Source: Adiantum capillus-veneris
Taxonomy: Eukaryota; Streptophyta; Polypodiopsida; Polypodiales; Pteridaceae
DNA: 64,000 bases
Reading direction: 5' to 3'
Assembly (NCBI GenBank): GCA_014529385.2
Contig: CM043958.1
Coordinates: 157,394,793 to 157,458,792 of the forward strand
Every line of letters begins with the position of its first letter. Positions within the stretch are counted from its first letter, which is position 1. The translations under genes were made by a program, and so were the position numbers. The notes beneath the pieces were generated by a model. It was not told where the DNA came from. It made no database searches and saw only the letters and a list, made by a program, of their open reading frames with translations. Below, in pieces: positions 1 to 9,898 of the stretch.

Positions 1-134
1 AAAGTATGATGAGAAGGTTCAGTACGTGCCCATGAAGCCATAAGGACAACCCATGTACATATATCAGCCTAACATGGCACCAGCTCAAAGACCACCGATG
101 GGTATGGAAAGACCTCAACCCATGTTGGGTCAAC
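1..134 (+). pseudogene. gypsy A gag, segment left of the copia insertion
   Basis: Reading from base 3, this piece encodes a Pro/Met/Gln-rich stretch typical of the linker before the zinc knuckles of plant gypsy gag. It has an in-frame TAA near base 42, probably a former CAA. The frame runs to the TCAAC at 130-134 and resumes at 2358 on the far side of the copia insertion. The assignment rests on this continuity, since the segment itself has no signature motif. Confidence 0.7.
130..134. repeat. target-site duplication TCAAC, left copy
   Basis: TCAAC immediately precedes the TGTTGG terminus and is repeated at 2353-2357 immediately after CCAACA. Removing the insertion and one copy restores continuity of the gypsy gag reading frame, which confirms the boundaries. 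Confidence 0.93.
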
Positions 135-444
135 TGTTGGAATTAGGGTTGCAGAGAAACGCACACAGCTTGGAGAAGACGAAGGAAGCTCAAGGCACAC
201 AATAGAGAGTGTGTTACTTAGTGTGCAATGGAAAGATAGATAGCCTTAGAGTGATGGGCGTATATACAATGCACGGGGGAAAAAACCTCCTAAAGAGGGA
301 AAAAATGCATTGTATATACGCCCATCACTCTAGGGCTATCTATCTTTCCATTGCACACTAAGTAACACACTCTCTATTGTGTGCCTTGAGCTTCCTTCAT
401 CTTCTCCAAGTTGTGTGCGTTTCTCTGCAACCCTAATTCCAACA
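135..444. repeat. head-to-head copia LTR palindrome
   Basis: The minus-oriented LTR part (135-307) is followed by a plus-oriented LTR part (306-444). They share TGC at the junction (306-308), forming an inverted repeat of about 140 bp per arm with a spacer of about 30 bp. The plus copy starts at the CATTGTATATACGCC stretch of the LTR, so its U3 start is missing. Confidence 0.9.
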
Positions 445-1119
445 CTGTCGAAATACCACACATGTGAATCTGCAGCAGCTGACAAGCATGCATCATGGAC
501 AACAGGATTGTAAGTGCACTCTGCGCTAAAAGCCCATTCTGCATCAACATCAACAACACAGTCTTTTTTCACAGAAGACTCAACAATGGCTGCATTTGTA
601 GTGGAACCAGCATTTGTAGTGGAACCACCCTCTTTCTTCTTAGCCTCTTTGGCCTTCAACTTAGGACACGACTTGATCAAGTGATCATTGGCTTTACAAT
701 AATGGCAACGCATCTTCTTTTTGCCCTTATCACCAGAATTTTCAGACGAATTGTTGCCAGCAGAAGCATTAGGAACATAATTTTTGCCACTCGCAGCAGA
801 ACCATAAGAAGTGGCTGCATTGCTGTTACCACCCTTTCTTTGAGAAGCAATAAAAGCCTCTTCAACTGTCTAGTCCTGTTTTTTCTGGAAAGTGACTCTT
901 GCAATAGCAATGTGCATAATGCATCAAACTTGACAACTTCTGGATTTCCTTGGGTCATAAGTCTCCAAGTACTAGCAAAAGTCTGGTAAGAATCTGGTAA
1001 GGCATCAAGAACAGTCTGCACAAGGGAACTGTCTGAAATAACTTCACCTGTAGAAATAAGTTACTCATTGATATCCTTGAAACTATCAAGGAAAGTGTCC
1101 ATATCATCTTCCTCATGCA
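445..1119 (-). pseudogene. copia gag and protease start, inverted segment
   Basis: On the minus strand this encodes the copia gag C-terminal half, with QTVLDALPDSYQTFASTWR, then a nucleocapsid knuckle CHYCKANDHLIKSC (CX2CX4HX4C, intact here), a Lys-rich linker, and the start of the protease domain ending at HVWYFDS. The same proteins occur on the plus strand of element B at 54950-55590. The segment stops just before the protease catalytic triad is complete and abuts the LTR. It is a fragment without start or end. Confidence 0.85.
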
Positions 1120-1248
1120 GTCCGAAGTCCAAAGTTTTTATGTGCTTCAAACAAGGAACCCAATTTTTCATGCTTGCACAAAGCACATTGAGGTGCATTA
1201 CCACTATGTCAGGGAGAGGCTCTCAGCAGGAGAGATCATCTTGGCTTA

Positions 1249-2213
1249 TGTGCCAACAACGCCTCTTATCTAGTTCAAGGAGTTGGAAAGATTGTGCTCA
1301 CTGCTGCTAATGGCAGTTCCTTCACACTTGTTGATGCACTTTATGTACCTGGGATCAAGAAGAATCTCTTGTCTGTATCCGCACTTGCTAGACTTGGACT
1401 TGTAGTCAAATTTGTGGATGACAGATGTACAGTTCATGATCTCAGTTTTGGTGATGAAATTGTTGCATCTGGGCTTTTGTGCCATGGGCTGTATAAGCTC
1501 ACTTTGTATGACAAGTGTGGACAAAATTTTGCAAATGCTGTTGTAGATTCAAGGGCTATTTCAAATGCAAAACTTTGGCATGCACGTTTTGGTCATCTGA
1601 ATTTTTCCAGTTTGCTGCATTTGTAAAAATCTGATATGGTTGCTTCTTTGCCACCTCTTGAAGCACCTATCAAACATGTTTGTGAAGGCTGTATTTTGGG
1701 TAAAATGCAACGTTCTAAGTTTCCAAAGGATGGTTCAATTAGGGACACATGCAGGTTGCAGCTTGTACATAGTGATGTTTGTGGGCCCATGCAAACTCCG
1801 TCCTTGGGCAATTACCTGTACTTCGTGACTTTCATTGATGATTACTCCAGGCATGCATGGGTATTTCCGCTTAAAGCGAAGTCCGAAGTTTTTATGTGCT
1901 TCAAACAATTTCTGGCTATGGCTGAAAATGTCTCGAAATGTACTATGGGCACCCTCCGTTCCGATCGAGGGGGGGAGTATATGTCTCATGAATTTAATGC
2001 ATTTCTGGCTAGTCGTGAGATAAAACACCAATGTACAGTGCCTTATACACCTCAGCAAAATGGTGTTGCTGAGAGGAAAAACACGTCACTGACGGAAATG
2101 GCATGATGTATGGTCAAAAGTCAAGCTTTGCCGCATTCTTTTTGGCTTGAGGCCATCATGTGTGCCACTTATGTACTTAACAGGTGTCCTACGAAAGCTT
2201 TGCAGTCTATTGC
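1249..2213 (+). pseudogene. copia protease end, GAG-pre-integrase and integrase core, fragment
   Basis: The plus strand encodes the end of the protease (KNLLSVSALARLGL), the GAG-pre-integrase zinc module (LWHARFGHLN ... CEGCILGK) and the first part of the integrase core. The core includes VHSDVCGPM with the first catalytic Asp, [19 protein letters not shown] with the second Asp, and PQQNGVAERKN with the Glu. A TAA at 1624-1626 and a TGA at about 2104 interrupt it. The DDE triad is visible and less damaged than in element B. The left edge is fused to an RNase H fragment and the right edge to an LTR fragment. Confidence 0.87.
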
Positions 2214-2215
2214 TT

Positions 2216-2352
2216 CATTGTATATACACCCATCACTCTAGGGCTATCTATCTTTCCATTTCACACTAAGTAACACACTCTCCATTGTGTGCCTTGAGCT
2301 TCCTTCGTCTTCTCCAAGCTATGTGCGTTTCTCTGCAACCCTAATTCCAACA
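2216..2352 (+). repeat. partial copia LTR, right end of scrambled unit
   Basis: These 137 bp match the 3' part of the copia LTR at 58842-59067 and end in CCAACA next to the TCAAC duplication. The left limit coincides within a few bases with the truncation point of the plus LTR at 306-444. Confidence 0.9.
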
Positions 2353-2357
2353 TCAAC
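2353..2357. repeat. target-site duplication TCAAC, right copy
   Basis: This is the right-hand partner of 130-134. Five base pairs is the usual copia integrase stagger. Confidence 0.93.
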
Positions 2358-3427
2358 AATCTCTGTATCCAGGACATAATGCAATGATGGTAAAGTACAT
2401 GCATCGCGAGGGAGTCATAGACGAACAAGTACTTGTGCCTATTACACCTTATGTTGAGCCTAGTCCATCTACAGTAATGGTAGAAGGAGATTGGTATAAT
2501 TCACATCCACCACCAATGGGAGAACTTGTGACTTATGCTCCACCAGAGCTCGCACCAATGTATTATGTACCTAATCAAGGTGTTAGACCTCCTATGGTAA
2601 GACCCATGATTAAGCCAAGAACGGGAAACTGTCACAATTGTAGTGTAGATGATCATTGGAAAAAGGAATGCCCAGAGCCTGACAAGAACCTCAAGCCAAT
2701 TGAAGCTTATTGCATACAATGTTGCAAAAGGGTGGACACTTTCCAGAAGATTGTCCTAAAAATCCTTTAAACAAGGATAAAACAATAGTAAATGTAGTCC
2801 AAGTGATACCTAGTAGCTCATCTGAGACTAAACCGATTGTTCCAGTCAAGGTAATCACTAGAGCTCAGGCTAAGAAAAAGAAACTTAAATCCTTTGATGA
2901 TTCAGAGAACACAAAAACTACCTCTCAAAAAACTAAAAGAAGCAGAAGCAAAGGTATGAATTGAGAAAAAAAAAACAACGGGCTGAAAAAGAGGAGAAAA
3001 CAAAAAATCTATTCTAGGAAAAGGCAAAAGAAACAGGAAACGAAATCAAAGAAACAACCGTGAAATTTGGAGGATCAATTTTGGTTGATAAAATTTTTGA
3101 GCCTATTAATGCAGCCTTGGAAGCCTACCAAGCAGGACTTAAAGCAGGCCAAAACATGGAAAACAAATGGAAAAACTATCCCTCTTCAGACATGGAAGCA
3201 GCTAAGCTTGAAGATTATCAAAATTTGGTAAGAATCACGCAAGAGATGTTGGAAAAACAAAAACCCAAGCTCGAAAGTATGGCAAAACTTGAGGAGCTTG
3301 CGGTAAGAGACACTAAAGAAAAATCCAAAGTGGTGGTAGAACCCCACCTTGAAACAAAAGAACCAGAACTTGTAGTGCCGGACAATGAAGATGCCTTAGA
3401 CGGAATTCCATTCGTAGAGGAAGACTG
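2358..3427 (+). pseudogene. gypsy A gag, zinc-knuckle and C-terminal part
   Basis: This is the continuation of gag after the copia insertion. A Pro-rich region is followed by a CX2CX4HX4C zinc knuckle at 2630-2671, the nucleic-acid-binding motif of gag nucleocapsid. A second knuckle begins with CIQC near 2710, but a frameshift near 2730 moves its C-terminal half (GGHFPEDC) into another frame. Downstream are Lys-rich sequence with several stops and an acidic, probably helical segment (3060-3427) ending in a stop. The protein would have packaged element RNA in cytoplasmic virus-like particles. At least four disruptions make it a pseudogene. Confidence 0.8.
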
Positions 3428-3715
3428 ACAAGGACACTTATGGGAAAATTTTTGAGAGATCAATGATGGGAGCCTAACTCTAAAGTCAACTCCTATAAGG
3501 AAGTTTGGTTGGACAACCTACCTCTTGATATGGACATGGATGTACAATCCTTGTACGGTGATTGCAGATCTGAAGTTTGAAGAATGTCTAAACCATTGAC
3601 CTTGAAAACCTTACCTTCTTACTTGGGAGATAAAGAAGATGAATCCATAGTGTGAAAGACCACTCAAGTAAAAAGAGCGGAACGGACACTAGAAGTAGAC
3701 AACATTCCTTCAATC

Positions 3716-5029
3716 ATGTCTATATCCATCCAATGCACTCTTACTTTGGGAGAACTATTAAAAATCAGACCATATTTATGGAATGACCTACATAAAACCC
3801 TAGAGAAGGTGAGGATAACGGGGCTCATCGTAGAAAATTTGGAAAGATTGAAACACAAAATGGATAACAAAGAGATTCGATCTATTCCAATGAACAAAGT
3901 CGGAGAATACTATGAAGGGGAAGAAGGAAACACCACCCTTCCAGTGAAATATAATGACATTGAAACCATCGCAATAGTGGACAGTGGAGCAGGCATAGCC
4001 ATAGCCACGAAAGCAGTATGGGAATCCTGGGGACAACCAGCCATTAGACAAACTCAAATGAAATTGCAATTGGCTGACGGATATATTGAAAGACCCTTAG
4101 GCCTACTAGAAAAGGTGATAGTAAATTCCTATGGGATTGAATATCAACACACTTTTGCCATAGTAGACTTTTGAAAGAAACTGAATTACAAAATCAAATT
4201 GGGAAGACCTTTCATGCGACAGGTACATCTTATCCAAGATTGGGGAAACAACTATCTATACTTGAAGCAAGTGGGATCTATAACAAGGATTAATTTAAAA
4301 GATCACTTTTATAGAGATGTCTTGAAAACGCCCATAGAAGAGTTCGATTCAGTCTCTTCGGTTGAAACTAGGCTTTTTTCTTGGTTAAACAAAGACACTC
4401 CTATTTGGATGTGCGAAGCTTCAAAAAATGGGAGCTTAAAAAGAGAAGAATGTATCCTAGAAAGGGATTGCACGGACGAAGCCTATGTACTTGAACCCTT
4501 TCAAGAGCATTTGTTTGATCCATTTGAGTGGACTCAAATTTTAGCGACAATGGATGTATGTGTGAATACGTCTATGCCTACTCAATTTTGCAATGAGGAT
4601 GTCTACGACACAATTCCTATCCAAATGATTTCAACCCTTCACATTGAAGATGAAAGTGAGGAACTCAAGGACTTGATGAAAGCTCAACAAGTCTTTTCAG
4701 ACCTCTACTATGATGCAACAAATGAGTTAGATGAACACTTAGCTACCTCAGAAGATTCGGAGCCAGAAAAAGAACATGTGAGAGCTAAGCTACTCTTGAA
4801 AGGAGGGGACGAAAAGTTTTTTGACTTTCCTAACCAGAAAGCGAGAAGATCAAAAATTTCAAAAACATCAAGAAAGACGAGGAAGGATACTCAAGCAAAG
4901 CCAAACAAACAGGACAAGGAACCAACCATGACACGAATTGAGAGGAAAAAGAAATATCAAGAGTTGAACAAAGCTCTAAAGGAGATAGATATATACAACC
5001 GAAATGGAAACCGCAGAAGAGGATGGTAA
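3716..5029 (+). pseudogene. gypsy A aspartic protease and linker to RT
   Basis: The segment at 3716-4174 contains the retropepsin active-site motif VDSGAG, preceded by hydrophobic residues as in gypsy proteases. This enzyme would cleave Gag-Pol inside the particle. A stop after FAIVDF near 4174 interrupts the domain, which resumes at 4199 with GRPFMR, the usual C-terminal part of the fold (LGRPFM). The remainder to 5029 is a long charged linker with a Lys/Arg-rich end, as often found between protease and RT in plant gypsy pol. The catalytic Asp is intact but the frame is not. Confidence 0.82.
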
Positions 5030-5165
5030 AGATGTAATGAGTGTTCCATCCCATAAAAAAAAGTATACTCTCCAAAACAAAAAAATCATAGTAGAATAAC
5101 CTGTTAGAGAACTACAAAAACAGGGTGAATCCTACGAAGGGCGTGAGAACGCAAAAGAGATAGAC

Positions 5166-6054
5166 TTGACTGAACCAGGGGAAGAACGTAGGCCTGCTTA
5201 CATTGCAAATGACCTAACAGAAGATGAAGAAGATCTTTTACTAATCTTACTAAAAGAATACCAAGATATTTTTTCTTGGTCTTACAAGGACCTCAAGGGT
5301 GTTGATCCAGAAATTTGTCAACATACCATACCCATGAGAGTTGATGCGAAACCAAGTAGACAAAGGCCATACACATATAATGAAACATTTGCCAGGAAAA
5401 TCAAAGAAGAGATTGAGAAACTAAAGGAAGCCAAATTCATTTACAAAATTGAACACACAGATTGGGTGTCTCCAATTGTGGTAGTACCCAAAAAGAATAG
5501 AAAATTACGAGTGTGTGTCAACCTCTAAAAAGTGAATGCAACTACCATTAGAGATAACTTTCCTCTTCCAATCATTGAGCATGTTTTAGAATGAGTTGCA
5601 GGAAAAGAAGCTTATAGCTTCTTAGATGTCCCAAAAGATCAGCATAAACCTGCTTTTGCAATGGAATGGGGTATTTTTGCCTATCGGGTTATGCCCTTTG
5701 GGTTAACTAATGCTCCTGCCACATTTCAAAGATTGATGAGTCATGATTTTAAAGAGTGTCTTAGGAAATTCTTGGAAGTGTATACGGATGATCTATGTGT
5801 ACATTCATCAATCCAGGATGATCATTTTGAACACCTCAAAAAGGTATTTGAAAAATGTAGACTTTTATAGGATTTGCCTAAATCCTGAAAAGTGCACATT
5901 CATGGGTAGACAAGGAAAAATTCTTGGATATATAGTGTCGTCTAAGAATGGCATAGCTACTGATATGAATAAAATTCATGTTATTGTAGATTTTCCTAGA
6001 CTAAACAACAGTCAAGGGGGTTCAAGCCTTCATGGGGCATTGTGGATAGTATAG
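5166..6054 (+). pseudogene. gypsy A reverse transcriptase
   Basis: The region encodes the Ty3/gypsy RT domain. The N-terminal lead-in is DIFSWSYKDLKG, followed by SPIVVVPKK, RVCVNL (stop at about 5526), FLDV with the first catalytic Asp, FAYRVMPFGLTNAPATFQRLM, and the catalytic box YTDD at 5781-5792. A frameshift near 5870 moves the thumb region (NPEKCTFM, ILGYIVS) to another frame. The catalytic aspartates are present. The usual FLDGFSGYNQ block is altered, and two in-frame stops plus one frameshift abolish the enzyme. It would have copied element RNA into cDNA in the particle. Confidence 0.88.
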
Positions 6055-6067
6055 ACGGTTCATTTAC

Positions 6068-6877
6068 ATGTACACTATAATTGCAAAACCCATGTATAGC
6101 TTGATTACACACTTTGAGTGGACCGAGGCATGTGAAGAATCCTCCACGAAGCTTAAACAAACTCTCACTTCAGCTCCAATATTGAAAGCACTTGATTGTA
6201 ATAAGATATTCCACATACATGTAGATGCTTCCAATTTTGCCATAGGTTGTATACTAGCTCAATCAGGAGACGAGAAAATCAATTTTCCTATTTCGTATGC
6301 TAGCCGACAGTTGAACATGGTAGAAAAGAATTACACTACCACAGAAAGGGAAGGATTAGGAATGATCTATGCCGTAAAAAAGTATAGAAATTACCTATTA
6401 GCGAACAAATTTGTGTTCTTTGTGGACGACCAAGCTTTGTTGTACTTGGTCAACAAGCCATGCAGCACAGGAAGAATAGTGAGATGGTTCGTCATTAATA
6501 AGATATTCCACATACATGTAGATGCTTCCAATTTTGCCATAGGTTGTATACTAGCTCAATCAGGAGACGAGAAAATCAATTTTCCTATTTCGTATGCTAG
6601 CCGACAGTTGAACATGGTAGAAAAGAATTACACTACCACAGAAAGGGAAGGATTAGGAATGATCTATGCCGTAAAAAAGTATAGACATTACCTATTAGCG
6701 AACAAATTTGTGTTCTTTGTGGACGACCAAGCTTTGTTGTACTTGGTCAACAAGCCATGCAACACAGGAAGAATAGTGAGATGGTTCGTCATTCTTCTGG
6801 AATTTGATATCACTGTGGTTGAAAAAAAGGGCACTACACATCAAAGAGCAGATCATTTGTCAAGGATTATTTCATGA
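6068..6877 (+). pseudogene. gypsy A RNase H with an internal in-frame duplication
   Basis: An open stretch of 269 codons covers the RT connection and RNase H, which removes RNA from the RNA:DNA hybrid. The RNase H core appears twice. Each copy has the VDAS motif with the first Asp, the TTEREGLGMIYAVKKYR helix with the Glu, and the VDDQALLYLVNK strand. Only the second copy continues to the final part (HQRADHLSR). The 297-bp repeat is a multiple of three, so the frame stays open. Normal gypsy RNase H has one copy. Whether such a protein could fold is unknown, and the rest of pol is dead in any case. Confidence 0.85.
6199..6792 (+). repeat. 297-bp tandem duplication, two copies, inside RNase H
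   Basis: Copy 1 is 6199-6495 and copy 2 is 6496-6792, in direct tandem. By eye they differ at only about two positions, one giving Asn/His and one Ser/Asn. The period is exactly 99 codons. Near-identity inside a heavily decayed element means the duplication is much younger than the element, or that it is an assembly artefact. Confidence 0.93.
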
Positions 6878-6879
6878 GA

Positions 6880-8630
6880 ATCACCTAAAGGGGTAGACGA
6901 TGATCTACCAGATGCCTATTTGTTCTCCGTGGAGATGATACCTCGATGGTCGAAAAACATGGCATCATTGATGACAATAGCTCAAGTGGACTCACAAAAT
7001 ACCACTTCCTATTACAATCGGATTAATCGAGCAATTGGCTATGTATCAATTACTAGCTGGTAGGCTATACAAAAGAAATCGAGATGGAATATTGCTCTTA
7101 TGCATTAATCCTGAAGAGAAAAACCAGTACCTAAGCCAAGCACATATTACCATAGTAGGACTTTACTTTGCGGAAGACCAAACTATGCGATGAATTTTGA
7201 GACTTGGAGTAATTTGGCCAACTATGAGGAGCGATGTTCACTCTTTTGTAAAGGATTGTCCTCAATGTCAAAAACAAACACCCATTCCTCAAGTAACATT
7301 GTTTCAAATGTCGCCTGTTCCTAAGTGGAGTAACTATCTAGTTACTTACTTATCAAGTCGAACATTTCCTGAGGATATGAGTAAACGCCGTCAAAGAGAA
7401 ATTGAAACTGAAGCAAGAGACTATGCTCTTATTGGAAACCAATTGTACTAGAGAGGTAAGGATCAAAACTTATATCTTTGTGCAAATGAAGACGAATATA
7501 TTCCAGTTATAGAAGAAGCACATGCTGGATTAGCTGGAGGTCACTTTTCTAGTGAGACCACCACAAGAGCAATCTTAATGGCAGGCATATGGTGGCCAAC
7601 ACTTTTTGCAAATGCCAAAGAATATGTTCGAAGGTGTGATTCTTGTCAACGAGCAAAAGCGCCAACACGTGTAGATAGCATGCCCTTAAGACCAATGATG
7701 GGGGCTAGAGCATTTGCAAAATGGGGGTATAGACTTTGTTGGGCCAATACAGCCACTTGCTTATAGAACCTAGGCTCAGTATATCATTGTAGCTACGAAC
7801 TATTTGACTAAGTGGGCCGAGGATAAAGAAAATCAAAAGAATGATTCCAGAACCACTACCGCATTCTTATATGAGTATGTATTCACGAGATATGGACTGC
7901 CATAGAAATTGTCAGTAGTCGGGGAACTCATTTCCTCAATGAGCTAATCTAGTATCTGCTTAATGAATTTATGGTCATCCATAACAAATCAACTCCCTAT
8001 CACTCACAAGCAAATGGACAAGCTGAGCATACAAACAAAATTCTTAGCTCGGTATTGACTAAAGTGGTTAGTTTAGGAAGGACAGACTGGAAAATGAATC
8101 TCCATGCTGCTCTATGGGCTTATCGAGTTTCATTCAAAATAGCTTTAAATGCTACACCCTTTAACCTTGTTTATGGTCTTGATGCCATATTACCAATAGA
8201 ATTTCTATTGCCGACACTAAGGGTAGCAAAAAATCTTGAGCGGACTGACTGGACATGAATTATTAGAAAGACTAGAAGATTTAGAAAAGCTAGATGAGCA
8301 AAGGCTAAGTGCCGTAGTTCACATCTATGCACAACAACGGAAACAAGAACAATTTTTTGATTCCCATCTAATCACAAAAATCTTCAAGAAGGGGACTTAG
8401 TTTTAATCTATTCCCTTAAGCAACACATTCCCAAGTTTAAGAAAAAGGGCAACGGACCGTTTATCATTAAAGACGCGTCTCCAAGTGGAGCAGTTAAGCT
8501 ATCCACCGTAGATGGTGAACCAATGGCTAATTGGATTAATGGATGTCTTTTAAAGAAATACAATTTGCCGCTAACCAATGAATTGCTAAAAAGAATGCAT
8601 GCAGCCAAGCAAAGGAGGATTAAATGATAG
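6880..8630 (+). pseudogene. gypsy A integrase with two zinc-binding modules
   Basis: Two H2C2-type integrase zinc modules occur in series. The first (about 7060-7275) has a QAH motif, GLYF where GGHF is usual (second His replaced by Tyr), and CPQCQK. The second (about 7440-7670) is intact: EAH, GGHF and CDSCQR. The DDE core follows with a frameshift near 7725. At the second catalytic Asp site the sequence reads SSRGTHF where SDRGTHF is expected. The last block, YHSQANGQAEHTNK, carries the catalytic Glu in 7971-8258. A C-terminal tail with KKGDLVLIYSLKQ ends near 8625. Multiple stops are present. It would have inserted cDNA into chromosomes. Confidence 0.83.
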
Positions 8631-8662
8631 CAGGTTATTGATGAAGCCCAAGAGAGCTTTGG

Positions 8663-9376
8663 GTGCTCAAAAGGAAAGCTGCTCCCAAGAATCAACAAAT
8701 ACCTATTCCCATCAACACACTGGAAATGGATGCTCGACAATGGGAATTGCCGAAAGATGCTGTATCAATATATGATGAATGGCTAGATGGAATGGACCTT
8801 CGCAGCAAAGTACAGCTCAACATTCATAGCACAAATGCATTGCTCGATACATGAGCTCGAGTAAATGCAGTCAATTACTCCACGTACAAGAAAGCAACAA
8901 GTCAGTCTTTGACAGCTGGAATAGCGACAATAAAAGGATGCAACAAGAACCCAACACCAACATTGGGAGTAGTCAACTTGAATGTGATAGTACATGGATG
9001 TTCATGTCCTCATCAGTTTGTATGCTTACCAGATAAACACATGAATGAGACAATGATTCTTGGAATTTCCTGGATGCGGACATACAAGGTAGTACCATAT
9101 TGGGATACGAATCAGCTCAGGCTATCACCTAAAGGCGGACAACTCATTGTTCCAATTGCACCAAGCAAGGAGGAATGGAAAGGCAATTATCAACAAAGAA
9201 AACCACAAAGGAATCAATATTCTCCATCCTCTCGACAAGCAAATGCTACAAGTAGCATGCAAGGAGTCAGAAAAATTTGGGTACCAAAAGCACTGCTTAA
9301 GGATAAGCCGATTCAAATTTGGGTGCCCAAAACATCATTGACAACACCAAAGGTGGTTCCAAATCTCAAAACATAG
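8663..9376 (+). pseudogene. extra reading frame downstream of gypsy A integrase, unknown role
   Basis: One reading frame spans this stretch with a single internal TGA at 8852. It encodes about 237 residues. A segment near 9050-9090 (MILGISWMR) resembles the C-terminal ILG-W-L part of retropepsins, but no DSG/DTG active site is visible. The C-terminal part contains two copies of the short motif IWVPK. It lies after the end of pol and before the putative polypurine tract, where some plant LTR elements carry an extra ORF. I do not recognise the protein. It could instead be a fragment of another element inserted here. Confidence 0.5.
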
Positions 9377-9562
9377 AGACGAGCTTCTCCGAGCAAGGAA
9401 ACTAACATGAAACGGGTATGGAAGAAAAAAGAGCACTTATCTTCTCCACAAACCATTAAACCAATCAAGCAATGGAGAGTTAAGTCTCAGAAGACTCCAC
9501 CACACCATTCTGCACCAAGCAAACCAAGCCACCAATGGTGAGAAAAATCCTGACAACAACCA

Positions 9563-9868
9563 TTGTCGATACCAAAATCTCAAGCAATCAGGACGCTGAA
9601 GCATCTTGATGGCACAATCAAGCAGCAAGCACAAGAGCTACAAGATTTGCTCTTTGGAAGACATCAACAACAAGCCTCGACATCAGAAACCCTTGAGTTA
9701 ATTACTCAAGACCCATCTCCTGCACAACATATTGGTTTAAACTGCATTGATCTTCAAAGCATGGTAGAGCCAACCAAGGCTATGCATAAGACACGATTGT
9801 TCAACCCATGCACACCGTCGTCCCGGAGTACGCCATGTAGGAGGGGTGGAAGGGCACTAAGTAATTAA
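9563..9868 (+). CDS. short hypothetical ORF upstream of the gypsy A 3' LTR
   Basis: This is a 101-codon open frame rich in Gln, Ser and Thr, lying between the extra ORF and the putative polypurine tract. It has no motif I recognise. It may be a frameshifted continuation of the preceding reading frame, since the base composition is the same. It may equally be untranslated 3' region. Confidence 0.25.
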   Translation: MSIPKSQAIRTLKHLDGTIKQQAQELQDLLFGRHQQQASTSETLELITQDPSPAQHIGLNCIDLQSMVEPTKAMHKTRLFNPCTPSSRSTPCRRGGRALSN

Positions 9869-9879
9869 GAACAATGTTT

Positions 9880-9898
9880 GAAGAGGGAGGAAAAGGTT
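9880..9898 (+). promoter_or_regulatory. putative polypurine tract of gypsy A
   Basis: A purine-only run GAAGAGGGAGGAAAAGG is followed by TTTGATGTTAACG. This is the expected position of the plus-strand primer, immediately 5' of the 3' LTR, which would start with the TG at 9899. The other LTR end could not be found, so the call rests on position and composition. Confidence 0.5.

Larger units (their letters stand above)
135..2352. mobile_element. scrambled Ty1/copia insertion with perfect target duplication
   Basis: The unit is flanked by TCAAC at 130-134 and 2353-2357 and begins TGTTGG and ends CCAACA. Both outer ends are therefore the U5 end of the same copia LTR family as the element at 53965-59067. 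Inside, in order, are: inverted LTR (135-307), partial plus LTR (306-444), inverted protease/gag (445-1119), a short plus integrase piece (1120-1154), a plus RNase H piece (1152-1258), plus protease to integrase (1249-2213), and a partial plus LTR (2216-2352). No segment is in normal order, yet the whole was inserted into gypsy A gag as one piece. Confidence 0.9.
1..9898 (+). mobile_element. Ty3/gypsy element A, decayed, 5' end outside window
   Basis: The order gag, aspartic protease, reverse transcriptase, RNase H, integrase identifies a Ty3/gypsy LTR retrotransposon on the plus strand. The 5' LTR and start of gag lie left of the window. Every domain is broken by stops or frameshifts, so the copy is old and inactive. 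A rearranged copia element occupies 135-2352 inside gag. The gag reading frame continues across that insertion once one copy of the TCAAC target duplication is discounted. An additional reading frame follows integrase at 8663-9376, and a purine tract at about 9880-9896 probably marks the start of the 3' LTR. Confidence 0.88.

Noticed and set aside
495-989. 164-codon plus-strand frame
   Set aside because: It is the antisense of the copia gag segment, which is coded on the minus strand here.
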